Of a DNA stretch of 64,000 nt, positions 22,307 through 41,000 are shown in pieces. The position numbers were made by a program, and so were the translations under genes. Source of the stretch: Chlamydomonas sphaeroides (lineage: Eukaryota; Chlorophyta; Chlorophyceae; Chlamydomonadales; Chlamydomonadaceae); contig BDDC01000100.1 of NCBI GenBank assembly GCA_001662425.1, forward strand, positions 18,478-82,477, read 5' to 3'. The stretch's first letter is position 1. The number at the start of each line of letters is the position of its first letter. The notes below the pieces were generated by a model. It was given only the letters and a program-made list of their open reading frames with translations. It was not told where the DNA came from and did not search any database.

Positions 22307-22334
22307 TGTGCAGCGGCTAAGGGGGCGAAGCGAG
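22307..22334. repeat. Hairpin-forming repeat, copy A
   Basis: GCATAGCCCCCGCTG...CAGCGGCTAAGGGGGCG can fold into a GC stem (CCCCCGCTG with CAGCGG and GGGGG, plus a CTAA bulge). A diverged relative lies at about 35870-35898. Confidence 0.5.
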
Positions 22335-22853
22335 CTACAAGCCTCTTTACCCTAAATCCACCTGAGCCACCTCCGCCACCCCAGCCCCAGCCTCTCTTGC
22401 CGCGGCGCCAGCGCCTAGTCCGCAATCCACGCAAGCAGCACCCGCGCGCCGGCTCCGCCGCGGCAAGCCGAGCCCCCGCCTACCCGCCTACCCCACAGCC
22501 CCAAGCCGCCTGCGCCAGCACCGGCACCCATACCGGCTGCCTGCCCAGCCCAGCCCAGCCTTTGTGCCTCCTGCCCCAAGCCCCAAGCCGCGAGAGCCGG
22601 TCCGTACCAGCTCCTGCCCAGCCTGCTACCCCAGGCCATGTGGGCGAGCAGCGAGCGACACCGCAGCAGCAGCCGCATGACCGCGCCCGCATCCTGACTC
22701 CTGCAGCCCACCAGCCAGCTCCACGCCTGCTGCGCCCCCAACCTCTGTGAGCCCCGTCCCCAGTCCCACGCCAGCAGCCCCGGCGCTGCTGCCTCACGCG
22801 GCTCCACACCCGGACGCGAGCAGCAAGGGGCCGCCTCCGGCGGCCGCGCCGCC

Positions 22854-25697
22854 TTACGTGAGCAGCACGCGCGGCGAGAGCGCGTAAACTGCCAGCGACA
22901 CGGCCAGGCAGGCGAGCGTGTAGAGCTTTGCGGCGGTCACGCCTGCGGGCAACACCAGAAGCCCGCCGCCGGACCGCGGGTCGCTAGAGCCCTGCGGTGA
23001 AAGCGGTGGGAGCGGTGTTAGCTGCCGGCAAGCGACGCAACAGGTGTCTTCTCGTATCACAGCGATCAACACATGACAGCATACGCGCGAGCGGAGCTGC
23101 GGCGAGGAAAGGGCAGCGCATGCGGTGCGGTGCCTCGGCATGCCCGCGCCGACGAACAACACCAGGAGCCCGCCGCGCCCCAGCACAGCCCCGCTGCCGC
23201 ACGCCGCATGGCCTTGCGGGCGCGGCCCATGCAGCGCAGGCCCGCCGCTGCTACCCCGCCACATGTCGCAAGATGAAGCACACCCACACAGCCCGACAGC
23301 GCCCGGCCGCACCTGCAGCAGTCCCTCCACCGCTCCCCGCGTCGCCTCGCGGCTGGCGCTGCGCACGACGTCTACCGCTAGGGAGCGCACGTCGCGCTCG
23401 CGCGCCAGCTGCACCACCTGCCAGGGGGCACGGGTGGGTGCGATGGACGTCGTGAGGTGGCATTGATGAGGAGGCATGCAGCGCCGTGACCCGTGCGCAG
23501 ATGAAGCGCCCACATGTGGAGGCTGCCAGCGCACGCGCGGCAGCCGCACAGCCAGCGCTCATATCTTGTATTACTTGTATCGATGAATCGACAATGAAGA
23601 TCGATAACTTCTATCGGCTTTAACGCCTGAGTCACGACGGCTGCGGCTCAGTCAGCAACCGGAAATGGCGCGATGCACGCGAAGCGCCGTAGCCGCCCCC
23701 AGCGTCAGCGCCCTTCCTCGTAACTGCAAGCCGCCACGCTAGATCGACGGTACAGGAACATGGCCTAGCGGGACCGCCTGTGCGGAGAAAGTCTCTTCGG
23801 CCGGCTCCTACCCTGGCCCCCCGACCCCGACCCGGCGCAACCCCGCCCCGCCCCTGCCAGCTGCAACGACCGCAGACCTGCGGCCGCAGCTGCGCCGGGC
23901 CCTTGCCCTGCCCCCCACTCTAGCTCCTGCCTCCGGCCACCCAGGCGCAGCCCCGCCCCCTCACCTGCTTGAGCCAGGCGGGCGAGGCCTGCACCTGCAT
24001 CTGCAGCTGGCCCTGGGTCGCCGGCCCCGGCCCGCGGCACAGGAGCGCCAGCGCGTTGCTGCCCGAGCTAGCCGCAGGGGCCAGCCCGCCGCTGGCTTGC
24101 GACTGCAGCTGCAGCTGGCCCTGGCCCTGCTTGTTGCACCCAGGCTGCGACCCCAGCCCGACCGCCGAGCCCGACGAAGAGCCCTGGCGGCCGCCGCCGT
24201 GCGCCCTCGGCGGCGGCACCATGACGCCGCCGCTGCCCGACACGGCCGTGACGGTGACGGCGTCGCTGGCCGCCGACGAGGAGCCGGCGGCGGCGCAGTC
24301 GGCAGCGGCGGCCGCCGCCGCGGCGGCAGCGGCAGCGGCGCCGCTGCGGTTGGCCGGCACGGGCCCGCTGCCGCTGCCACCGCCGGCCGCGGTCGCGCGG
24401 CGGTAGGCGACTGCGAGCTCGCGGCAGAATGAGGCGGTCAGGCGGCTGAGAAGGTCCGTGAGTGCGTCCCGGTGTTCCTGCGGCGGCAGTGCACACGTCA
24501 ACGCGTGAACTTGGTCGCGCTCGTGGTGACACTGGGTGTAAGAACTTAGTGATTCGACGCAGCGGGCGGCCGGGAGCAGTCAGCGCTCTACCTAGTGCGG
24601 CAGTTGCACCTGAGCTGCGCCTCTGCGGCCGACCCTGCCGCTAAGAGCCTACCTCCCGAAATCACGTGCGCGCACCTGGTTGGATATGGACGCGAGCACG
24701 TCGTTGTACATGTTGTATCCCGTGGTCGCGTCGACGTATGACGTCACGGCGGTACGGATGGACTTGGTGAGCAGCTGCAGGGCGGGAGGGCAGGGCATCG
24801 GGCAGGCAGCGGGAGCGGTAAGGGACGAGGCGGGGCACCGCCGTGGAAGTCACGTCGAGGCGTCACGTCGAGGGCTAGCGGACAGGGCCTCGGGGAGGCA
24901 GCGGCTGGAGGCGAACGAGTGGGCCAGCACGTGGGGAGGGTGGGGACAGGCAGCATTTGATAGGCCAGGCCAGCGGCGAGCCTGGTCACCCATTGCGGCT
25001 GCTTGCGCCTCACCAGCGTAAGCAGCTTCTCGCCGTTTTCGCTGGACAGCATGTCTAAGACGTCCTTGAATCCAAGCGCCGAGCCGCGGCCGGATGAGCC
25101 GGCCGCGTCCATGCGGCGCTCCAGGAACTCGCACACCGCGACCGTCGCGTTGCGCGTCGCGACGCCCACGGCCATGCCAACGAGGCCCCGGCCGCGCTCG
25201 GAGAGCACCGCCTCGAGGATGGTGTCCACAAGGGGAGGTCCGGCGGGGGCGCCGTCGGGTGTGCTGGCCGCCGTGGCGCCGCGCACAACCGACGAGGTTA
25301 GGGTTGCGACCGTCTCCTGCAGTTCCGGCGCCTGCAACAGCTTGTTCAGCTGGCGCAGGCTCTGCGGCAGCTCTTCGGCGTCGGACGTGAGGAAGGTGCG
25401 CAGGTCCGCTGAGACGATGGCCGCCGTCTCGGCGATGGTGGACGCTGCCGACGAGTAGTTGGTCAGCGTCGACCGCAGGCGTTGGAAGCCAGTCGGCTGG
25501 CGCTGCAGGCGCCTAGGTTGCCCTGCAGCGGCAGCTGGCTGGTCCTCATCGTCCGAGTCCGCGGAGCTGGTCATTGCCCGGTACGCCGCGTACAGCGCCA
25601 CGGTTGCCGCAGCCGAGCCCCACACAGCCACCTTGTGCTGCTGATACCACGCCAACAAGGGGCTGCGGCCGCCCGCGCCAGGCGCTGGCGTGGCCAT
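22854..25697 (-). CDS. Plant/algal membrane protein of unknown function
   Basis: Five phase-0 exons on the minus strand (25697-25014, 24774-24676, 24477-23965, 23417-23313, 22991-22854) give 512 residues. A hydrophobic segment near the N-terminus (about 21-42, VAVWGSAAATVALYAAYRAM) and another at the extreme C-terminus (about 485-505) suggest a protein anchored at both ends. The middle matches, from memory, an uncharacterised land-plant family: SERGRGLVGMAVGVATR, then SIRTAVTSYVDATTGYNMYNDVL (exon 2), then RDVRSLAVDVVRSASREATRG (exon 4). Exon 3 carries a long Ala/Gly/Gln-rich insertion after RDALTDLLSRL that plant members lack. No enzymatic motif is visible. It is transcribed divergently from the CDPK gene, with 880 bp between start codons. 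Confidence 0.8.
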
Positions 25698-26578
25698 AAT
25701 CCTTGTGCGTCAGCAACGACTGGTACTCGAGTAACTCTTGTGAGCTCTACATCCTTGCGTGGACGCAACGCAACATCAGGCAGAGGGAGCAAGGCGGGGT
25801 GCGCAGCAGGCCAGGTCTTGGCGGGACAACGGCTTGGAAACTTGAGGTGACGTGCGTCGTGTAACCCGTTCAAATAAGGCGAATTGGATATCTATGTGCA
25901 GTGCATATTTGGGGGAAGGCAAAGGGCAGGCAGCCAAGTGCGGCATCATCTTGCATGCAATTCTTGCGTTCTTCCACGCTTTTGGTCCCTGTAACTGCTG
26001 GCTGCGTCTACAGCACTGCACGGCTACTGTGCCTCGGCTTTCACACAACGCTCTTAACTGCATGCGCTGCTTGCCCGCGTGACACCGTCTAGAAGCTTGC
26101 CTGCGTAGCGCCTTATAAGACGAAGCGCTGTTCAAATGAGCCCCAAGCGATAGGACGCTGTTCGAGGCTGGAGCAATCATATAAAAGGACTCGCGACTGC
26201 TGCGTTGTGCTACCCCGGCCTTGCGGAGCGCAGCACCAGCCGACTACCAGGCTCCGTGCTCTACTGTGCTCTGACGGCTGAGCGGCGAGGTGCGCGCATC
26301 CAGCTCCACAATATCCCCAGCGAGCTCCAGGGTGTTCAGCCGGGCTGCATGAAGCATAATTCTCCTATGCACAACGGCGAACTACCCCGCCCGGCCAACG
26401 TCGTCGGCACATGTCACTAGGTTTCGCCGCAACGTACGTGCCCCTGTTAGCAGCAGCCCCTTCCCTACGCCTCCCTCTCACAGATACACCACAAGCGAGG
26501 CGGCTGTGCGGCAGTAGCCCGGCGGGGGCCGGCGCTTCTTGAAACCCGCGGCCTCACCCAACCGCGCCGCATCGCGCC
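25698..26578. promoter_or_regulatory. Divergent promoter region
   Basis: This 881-bp interval separates the start codons of two divergently transcribed genes (unknown membrane protein to the left, CDPK to the right). It is less GC-rich than its flanks around 25850-26200 and holds a TATA-like box facing the CDPK gene (26180-26187). Confidence 0.55.
26180..26187 (+). promoter_or_regulatory. TATA-like box, CDPK gene
   Basis: TATAAAAG lies about 390 bp upstream of the CDPK start codon and matches the core TATA consensus. It would imply a 5' untranslated region of roughly 360 bp. No transcript evidence is available. Confidence 0.45.
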
Positions 26579-33124
<6,546 letters not shown>

Positions 33125-33491
33125 GCGCCAGCGCCCCGCCCGCCACTGCGCCGGCGCCAGCGCGCCGCACTGCGGCAGCAGGCGCACCGGGCTGGGCTGC
33201 TCGGCGCTGGCCGCTGCGCCAGGGCCCAGGCACTGGCACCGGCACGGAGGGGCTTGGGCCGGGCCGGGCTGAGGGCCGGGCTGGCCTGCCGGCAGGCTGG
33301 CGAGCCACGGCGGAGGCGCGTGGCCGTGACACGGGGGCTGCGCTGGCGGCTGGGCTGCAAAGCCCAGCGGCCACCGCCGTCGTCGTCATTGCGCAGGCGA
33401 GTCCCGGCGGCGGCGTGGCGGCAGGGGCGGCGCGGGCCTGGGCGCGTGGCCTGGGCGGGCCTGGGCCGGCCTGGACTACCACGCGCCCAGG

Positions 33492-33881
33492 NNNNNNNNN
33501 NNNNNNNNNNNNNNNNNNNNNNNNNNNNNNNNNNNNNNNNNNNNNNNNNNNNNNNNNNNNNNNNNNNNNNNNNNNNNNNNNNNNNNNNNNNNNNNNNNNN
33601 NNNNNNNNNNNNNNNNNNNNNNNNNNNNNNNNNNNNNNNNNNNNNNNNNNNNNNNNNNNNNNNNNNNNNNNNNNNNNNNNNNNNNNNNNNNNNNNNNNNN
33701 NNNNNNNNNNNNNNNNNNNNNNNNNNNNNNNNNNNNNNNNNNNNNNNNNNNNNNNNNNNNNNNNNNNNNNNNNNNNNNNNNNNNNNNNNNNNNNNNNNNN
33801 NNNNNNNNNNNNNNNNNNNNNNNNNNNNNNNNNNNNNNNNNNNNNNNNNNNNNNNNNNNNNNNNNNNNNNNNNNNNNNNNN
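33492..33881. other. Assembly gap (390 N)
   Basis: Undetermined bases. Frames spanning it are meaningless. Confidence 0.97.
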
Positions 33882-34460
33882 CAAGGGCCAAACAGCAGGC
33901 CGGGCCATCCTGCCGGCCGGCCCGCGGGACCTGGCGCCTTCGGCTTTTCTGCCACAGGACTGAGGGGCTTTGGCCGCCGGCCGGCCGCCGGCGCCTTGGG
34001 CCCCGCCGCCGCCGGCCTGTCGACGGCGGCGCGGCGGCAGCGACAGCGATGCCTTGCGGCGCCGGCCTTGTGTGGCGGCGTGCAGCGGGCAGGGCTTGTG
34101 CAGGGCTTGGACTGGGCTGGAGCTTGCAGGGCGGAGCATGGGTGCACGTGGGCATGGTGATTGGGCAAGGGGCAGCACCGCTGCGGCAGAGGCTTGGCGC
34201 TGCGCGAGGAGCCCGCCCCGACGAGCCCCAGCCGCCGCTGCTCTCGCGGCGGCCGGCCTCGCAGCATGCACGGCTGCGGCCGTGTGAGTGTGTGGGTGTG
34301 TCTGGCGTGCCGGGGTCTGAGAATGACTCCGGGTTTGTCGCCCGCGGCGTGGCACGGCGTGGCGTGCGCAGCCGCGTTAGCAGCAGCTGGCTGATGCGTA
34401 CGCGCGTCGAGCCGTTGCAGCCGGCGGAGCAGCTGGCGGTTGCGTGCGGGCTCTATCTAT

Positions 34461-34528
34461 CGTCTGTCGGGCGGTTTCGTCTGTCGGGCGGTTTCGTCTG
34501 TCGGGCGGTTTCGTCTGTCGGAATGTTT
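34461..34528 (+). repeat. 17-bp tandem repeat, 4 copies
   Basis: Unit CGTCTGTCGGGCGGTTT: three perfect copies starting at 34461, 34478 and 34495, then a fourth with GGAATG in place of GGGCGG at 34512. Confidence 0.95.
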
Positions 34529-35732
34529 CGAGTGCCGGTATATCGGTTCTTAGTCGGAGCCGTGATGTACTGCGGCGCTCGTGAATGGCCGGCCCCTCTG
34601 GGGCACCAAGTACCGCCGTGCACTCATTATGGGGCCTGGTGGTGGGTTGCTCGGTGCTAACCGGTCGGTGCGGGCTTGCGGCTCTTGGCCTGTGGTACTC
34701 TGATCGGCTGCGTGGGTGATGGGTGTAGGGTGCCTCGTGCATGGGCTATCGGCCGAACTCTTACGTCTGCCTGTTCTGTGCGTGCGTGCGCGCGCGCTCT
34801 CTACAAACTGCATGTCGCATGGCGCGGAACGCACCCCAAGCTGGCTGAACAGTGCGCAGCCAGCGCCTGCGGCGAGCTGCACTCGGCGCCTGCGCTACGT
34901 GGCCTGGTGCACATAACCTCGTCAGCTGCGTCCGTGCCCAGCGTGCGCGTGAGCTGCCTAGTTTTGTGGGCTATGAGAAGCTGTGTGAGCTATACGCCAG
35001 GTGAGAAGTTATGGCAGGTCGGGAGCGAGCTGCACACGGTTGCGTGCATTCGCCGGGTGGCGAGCCTGTGAGCTTCGCCCGGCGGGCTGCGGCGTGCCGT
35101 CCCAGCAAAGTGCTTGCAGGACGCAGGCTCCATGGCTGGGGCCGTCGGCTGTCGCTGGTGCTGCGCTGAAGACGTGTGTGTGTCGGGATTTGGAAGAGGA
35201 GGGCGGAGCGCTGCTCATGCTCAGCCGTGGTCGTGGCAGGGGGCGGGTGGGTGGCCGGAAGGAGCCTATCGAAGCACGCGGCCATTGCCGCGAGGCATAA
35301 CCAATGTAAGCCTAATCCAAAGACCGCCCGTGATGACGCACAGGCCGTTTCTACGACCCGATATGATCTTAGCAGGCCCTGGAGGCCCGGATGCCTCCAA
35401 CCAACCTGAGGCAGGACCACCGGCATCAGCTGTGCTGCTCAAGTACATCCTGCCTCAGCAAGTTCTCTGTCCGACAGCCCTCAGCATACGGCACACCTAC
35501 AACAGTGCCCCGGCAGATGGCCAGATGCGCATCTCAGCATCAGTACAACGCATGTCGCTCCAAGGCCCCCGCCATCGGCGCCCAGGGCAGGGGTGCCTGC
35601 CGGCGTCCTGGGACCCTCCTCCCCCTTTACGCTAGGGGCCGTCGCCTGCCTGCAGTAGCCACCGCGACATCCAATCCTCTTGTAGCCTGCGGGTCCTTGT
35701 GCCCCACACAACTGCCAACTGCCAACCCAACT

Positions 35733-35752
35733 GACACACACACACACACACA
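35733..35752 (+). repeat. (AC)n microsatellite
   Basis: About ten AC dinucleotides. Confidence 0.9.
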
Positions 35753-35869
35753 CTGGTACTATTCCGGCCCTAAAAGTTGAACACACCTCAACATGTTCAA
35801 GGGGACGTAAAGAGCACAAAAGCACAGGCCGACGCGATGGCTCCCCTCTTATCTTATTGGGCATGCCGG

Positions 35870-35898
35870 TAGCCCCCGCTGCGCATCGACTAGGGGGG
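35870..35898. repeat. Hairpin-forming repeat, copy B
   Basis: GGTAGCCCCCGCTGCGCATCGACTAGGGGGGCG resembles 22307-22334 (AGCCCCCGCTG.GCA.CG.CTA.GGGGGCG) but has lost part of the inner stem. Confidence 0.45.
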
Positions 35899-36920
35899 CG
35901 TAGGCCCCTAGAGCGGCACCGTGTCGTCCCTCATCACTGCTTGCATCCCTTGCCCTGTGCCACCCATCGGCGTGACCCCAGCGAGCAGTACTCATGCAAT
36001 GTGATACAGTACGATCAATGTGGAGCGCATGCCACGACACAATACGACACTCCTTCCAGTGCCCGTGCAGTCCCACACCACTGGCTACAAGGACAGCAGC
36101 CGCGAGTGCGGCCCCATGCAAGACCTGCCGATGTTGTTAACTAGGGTGTGAATTATCAATATGTCGGCAACCCAACTCGACATACTTGATCAACGCTACC
36201 GACTGAAGTACAGGAGCTGGGCACTGCCGAGGCAAGGGCCCACTGCGGGGTCAAGCGCTCGCCGTCCCTCGCGGCCCTCCTGCGCAGCAACGTCAGGGGT
36301 GCATTGCTTCGTGGCCCCCACGGTGCCGCTCATCAGGGCACGAGCACACGCGCGCGCCACGACGCGATCAGTGCTCTCGTGGCCCTGTTGCAGGCAAGGT
36401 GCAGAACTTCGCAACCAGGCGCGTGCTCTACAATCCAACGATCCCAGCCGATCGTAGATTAATCGCTACTTCACTCGCCTCGAGCGCCGGTGGGTCGAGC
36501 AGACCGACACCAGCCCTTGCATCGGCCCCTGCCAGCCGCACCAGCTGCCAACTGCCAATTGCCAACCGTCAACTGGCCGGCTGCAACGGTCTTGACACAA
36601 AACAAGAAACGCGCAAGCACCAAGCACGGCGTCCGGCACCAGAGTGCGAAGAACATTGTCTTGCCAAGCCGGCGCCCGCCGCGCTGGGTGCTGGCGCCGG
36701 GCGCGAATCCGCCTAGGCTGCTTCCGCTGACTCACGTTCATTGTAACCCACCGGCGCACATACAGGCCACGCATGGCGCACATGTCGCCGCAGCATGGCG
36801 TCAGCCGGCTCTTGGAACCACAGACCGACACGCTACGGCGTCCAGGAGTTGTCAACCCTGCACCGCCAGCTGATGGCAGGGGCGTCGTACGCACGGCGGC
36901 CCCCGTTCGTGGGGCAACGT

Positions 36921-38042
36921 TCAGCAGGCCTCCGCCGCGCGGCTGACGCGCCCCGCCAGTGGCTGCCGCTGTCCCGCCGTACTAGTCCGGTCGTACGCCG
37001 CCGTACTGCTGCCGCCGCCTGAATGCGTGACGGGCTCGGGCGCCGCCGCACCGCTGCCGTGCCCGTGTGGCGCCGGTGACGCCGTAATCGTGGGCAGGCA
37101 GAACTCGCACCATCGCAGTACGCACAGCTCAGCCGCCGCCAGGGCTGCCGCCGTCACGCCCGCCGCCGCCGCCAGGATCCGGCCTGGCGGCACCGCTGCC
37201 TTGGCCTCCCGAAGTTTCATCGCCAGCCAGAGGCACGCCGCCGCGAAGCCCCGCCACGCGCCGGGGTCGACACGACGGCCCTGTGTCGCCGCCGCGGCGT
37301 TGTGCTGTGGCAACGGCGGCGGCGGTGCTTTGCAGACCTCGCGCTGCCGCCGCCGGTGCTGGTCTGACAGGTTCCCGGCGTGCGCTGGTGTCGGCGCCGA
37401 CGACTGGCCGTCAATCGTCGCGCCGTGGCATGCGCCGCTTGAGCGTGCACCTCCGCCGGGCAGGCCGCTGTCGGCCTCAACGCGCATCGATAGCATGACG
37501 CGCACATAGCCCTCGATGCGGCGCCAAGTGGCGAGTGCGAGCTCTATCGTCTTGGCGCACTGCAGTGAAGTGCAGCTGCTGCCGAGCGTGGCAATCCATC
37601 GCTCCACGGAGCAATTGCCGGCGTCGGAAGTGGCCGGCTCTTGCGGCGAGGGGCGGGATGCGCTGCTGTTGCTGCATGTATGCATCATGCAAGTGCTCGG
37701 GCTGCTGACGCGGGACGAGGCGTGCGCAGCCGTCGACGAGCTCGAAGCGCACGGGGCCGAACTGCTGAGCGCCTGTCGCTTGGCGGCGTGGGGAGTTGCT
37801 CGCGAGTTGCGAAGAAGTTCCCCAAAGCATTCCCGTCGTTTGTGGCCGGCGACAGCGGGGCGCTCGCTGCTCGACCGTGACGCCGTCCAGCTTTGCAAGG
37901 TTGATGCGGCCGCCGCATCCGTAACAAACGGGCTCGAACCCAAAGAAACACCCGGCTGCATGGTGCGGTAGATGAGTTGTAAATTGGGCGCCAGAGATTG
38001 AGTTGTTTGCGGGGGAAGCGCGAACACGCGCCGCTGGTCCAA
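36921..38042 (-). CDS. Divergent cyclin-fold protein, paralogue 1
   Basis: Single-exon frame of 373 residues. The Ser/Ala-rich N-terminal half contains a FGELLRNSR motif (about 73-81). Residues 144-195 (VERWI ... LALATWRRIEGYVRVMLSMRVEA) and 257-318 (RVDPGAWRGFAAACLWLAMK ... PPGRILAAAAGV ... LCVLRWCEFCLP) resemble the helices of an N-terminal cyclin box (ACL.LA.K..E..PP, then E..VL.W..F.L). The two halves are separated by a 60-residue low-complexity insertion. The same layout occurs in the gene at 42067-43284, so the two are paralogues. Binding to a CDK is an inference; conserved Lys/Glu contact residues are not clear. The start could instead be Met28 (37961). Confidence 0.6.
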   Translation of the reverse strand: MDQRRVFALPPQTTQSLAPNLQLIYRTMQPGVSLGSSPFVTDAAAASTLQSWTASRSSSERPAVAGHKRRECFGELLRNSRATPHAAKRQALSSSAPCASSSSTAAHASSRVSSPSTCMMHTCSNSSASRPSPQEPATSDAGNCSVERWIATLGSSCTSLQCAKTIELALATWRRIEGYVRVMLSMRVEADSGLPGGGARSSGACHGATIDGQSSAPTPAHAGNLSDQHRRRQREVCKAPPPPLPQHNAAAATQGRRVDPGAWRGFAAACLWLAMKLREAKAAVPPGRILAAAAGVTAAALAAAELCVLRWCEFCLPTITASPAPHGHGSGAAAPEPVTHSGGGSSTAAYDRTSTAGQRQPLAGRVSRAAEAC

Positions 38043-41000
38043 ACCAATTGCAGTCCTCGCCGCCCTGCGTTGGTCTGCACAGGCAAATTATCAGGACGCT
38101 TGATATTTAGCACGAACATGCATACGAGTCAGTTGCTGTCGGCAACTGACGTCGATTCTAGGCATTGGTTACCAAGCAAGCCCACACGAGCCCGCCGGCA
38201 AAGAGCTTACTTGTAGCGATGGGAGTCTCTAGCCAGCGGGTATTGTGGCCACGACGTAGAAGAAAGGTTCAAGGTTTCGCAAGAGCCGCAACTTTCGCCT
38301 GGACGACCAGCAGCGTTGCAGCAGCTGGGAAGGGCCTGTAGCGCAGGACGATGAGGTGGAAGGCCCCTTGCGCGGGAGGTGGGCAGCCTGAACGCTGAAG
38401 TTACTCCTAGACGCTAGAGTGGACGAGATTTGTCCTGAAGAGATGCAAGTCGATGTAATATCCAATTACTTATCGCCAGGCTGGGAGGTTATGCCCTCCG
38501 AGCGGAAAGGCTGTGACTCGATTGCGTCTTTGTCAGGGTGCGTCATGAAGCACTGCTCACACCGCGTTCGCTGCTGTACGAAGCTGCATACAACTACATA
38601 TGCAATTGCCGACTAGTTCTAAGAGCCCATGAGCACTTGAGACGAAATGTTGCACGGTGCCTAGCTACCTGCGGCATCGTCGGCGCCGTCGGAAGCCGGC
38701 GAAACCCTGGCGAGGCCCGCTCTCATCCCCGAAGGGTTTCATAGAATGATACAATGAGAAGCCACCCTGTGACGTGCCACCACGTGCCACCCTCGAAGGA
38801 AAGAAAGACCAAGCATAAACGCAATTCCCAGTCCTTGTGATTCGGTTGGCTCGCTTACTCGCCATGGCACTTCCTGTTGGCGCTGAAGCACGCCGTTCTC
38901 GTCCCAGCCACGCTGAGCCACGGGCCCCCCACACATACATGCATGGGCAGGAGTGCAAGAGCGGGAATTAAGGTCAGGATTTCTTGGGCAGGAGTTCAAG
39001 AACAGTGATAGATGACAAGCCAGGCAGGGCGGCCCGGCACGCCGGCAGGCCAGGTTTCCCGGCAGCAGGCCGGGGCCTGCTCACCGTGGGCATTCAGCAC
39101 TTTCGCGGGCTTCCCTGGCGACAGGTCCCAGACCACCAGGCCTTCGTCCCACACCCTACTCTTCACGGCGTCTGCTTTGCGCATACACCGACGCTCGCTC
39201 TGACCCCTTGCTCCTGATCACTCAAGCATGACGTTTCTGCAACAAACGACGCTTCGGGCGCGTCGCGGCCATTCCCGTCAATCATACATGCCGTGCGTCA
39301 TTGGCACGCACCCGCCAGTGCCCGGCCCCTGCCGTACGCAAGAAGCTCCTCCTGACCGTACGGATGCCAGACGCCACGCCCCATCTGCCCCCACCGCCGC
39401 GCCCCATCTGCCGCAGCGCCCATGCATTCGGACACCGCCCTACTTGCGGACGATGTGCACCCTGCTGCCTGCCAGTGCATGCCAGCGCAGCCCGCCAGCT
39501 CAACTACGTACGTATTGTTTGTCTGTCCAGTGCCGCAGCTGCGTTACGATTTATCAAGTACTACGGAACTTGCACTACTGCAATTGAGCGTTGCTAACAC
39601 CGATACGCGGAGTCATTTGTTGGTAGGACCGTTGCTGTGTAGTCAACACAGCGTATTGCGCGGACGTGCCGTGGGTTACCTGCTGGCAGCAGACCTGAGC
39701 AATGTGCAGAGCTTGTTTCAAGGCATGCGTTCTTTGTGTCTCAGCATACACACGCTACTATCGATCGCCTCTCGCTGCAGTCCCCTGCCTCACGTGCCCC
39801 TGCCCCCGCCCACCGACATGCTGGCCTGGCCTGCCGTGCCTGGTGCCACCTACCGTGCAGGGACGCGCTGAGTTCCGGATTGGCTATGCTGGCACGAGCG
39901 TGTGACTGATGGGCATAAATAGCCCTATCTAACGACTTCCACCACCCTCCACCTCCATCGCGCCCCCGCCCGCTCTTCCCAGGTGCCAACCTTTCCACGG
40001 CGTCCGCCCGCCCCCGGCGTCCCCCCTTTTTTCTGCACCCGCCCCTCGCAGGTACTCTTCACACTGCCACTGGCGCGGGATAGACTTCCCTAGCTAGACT
40101 AGGTTACGCCGTCCCGTCGGCACAACTCTCCTTGCTACGCGATTACCATTCCGAAGTCTGGCGCAGGCTGATAGGCGCTAGTTGCAGTAAATTGGATTCT
40201 GGCATAACACGCCACCAGGTGAGCTGGCCGGTTGCTGCGTGCCGCTGCTTTACTCCCCCCTGCATGCCTGTTCACCTGCTTGGCCCCCCGTCGCAGCAGC
40301 TATGGGTGAAATGCCGGGTTCGCAGGATTGCAGGTACAGGTTCTTGACGTGACTTCGTCTGTTTTTAACAACCTTTGATTGCTGCGCCTCTCCCCAGGTA
40401 GGTCAACACGCGCCTTCCTCAGGGGACCGCCCCTCTACCACCGCGGCAGCCGATAGTTCCCCGTGGGGCTCATGGACTCCCTCATGCATGGTCGTCCTGC
40501 CCCCGCGTGTTGTCCTGAGCTCGCGCACCGCGCAACCAGCCAGCCAGCCGCCCGCCCGCCCGCCCCTGCTCGGCGCCCCGTGGCGCAGCGCTCCTCGCTC
40601 CGCCGCACACGCTCGCGGTGCACATACGCGCATCCGTCCCCCGCTGCCGCGTCGTCGGTGTGATGAGTCGGTGGCCCTGCCTCACACAGAGGCTGGCCGC
40701 ACCCCGCTCCCTAGGCAGGGGCCAGGCGCAACGCACGAGCCCGCAGGCGCCGCGCGGGCATTGGTCGCGCTGCCGTGCCCACCATCATCAGGCTTGGCGG
40801 GCGACCACCCACCATCGCGCATGGCCAGATGCCTGCATCGACGCAAGAGCCCTTCGGAAGACTCAGTCCCCGTGCGCGCATGGCACAACACGTCAGGGGC
40901 CATCCCTGCGGCACGCTCAGCTAGGGTACGAGCGCGACTCGCACATGAAACGCCGCGCCGACGCACGAAAAACGAGAAACGCGAACGAAGGCTGCCATGC

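Larger units (their letters stand above)
18695..22853. other. Intergenic, no convincing gene
   Basis: About 4.2 kb between the transposon and the 3' end of the next gene. It contains one copy of a dispersed 75-bp repeat (18754-18828) and one copy of a hairpin repeat (about 22307-22334). A 379-codon open frame (19860-20999) is Arg/Ala/His-rich without domains and is probably GC-driven. A 150-codon frame at 20996-21448 is less biased but unrecognised. Confidence 0.5.
33125..36920. other. Intergenic with assembly gap
   Basis: Between the CDPK stop and the 3' end of the first cyclin-fold gene. It holds a 390-bp gap (33492-33881), a 17-bp tandem repeat (34461-34528), an AC microsatellite (35733-35752) and one copy of a hairpin repeat (about 35870-35898). 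Open frames across the gap and elsewhere show no domain. Confidence 0.5.

Noticed and set aside
33254..34660. Frames running through the N gap
   Set aside because: Open only because undetermined bases contain no stops.
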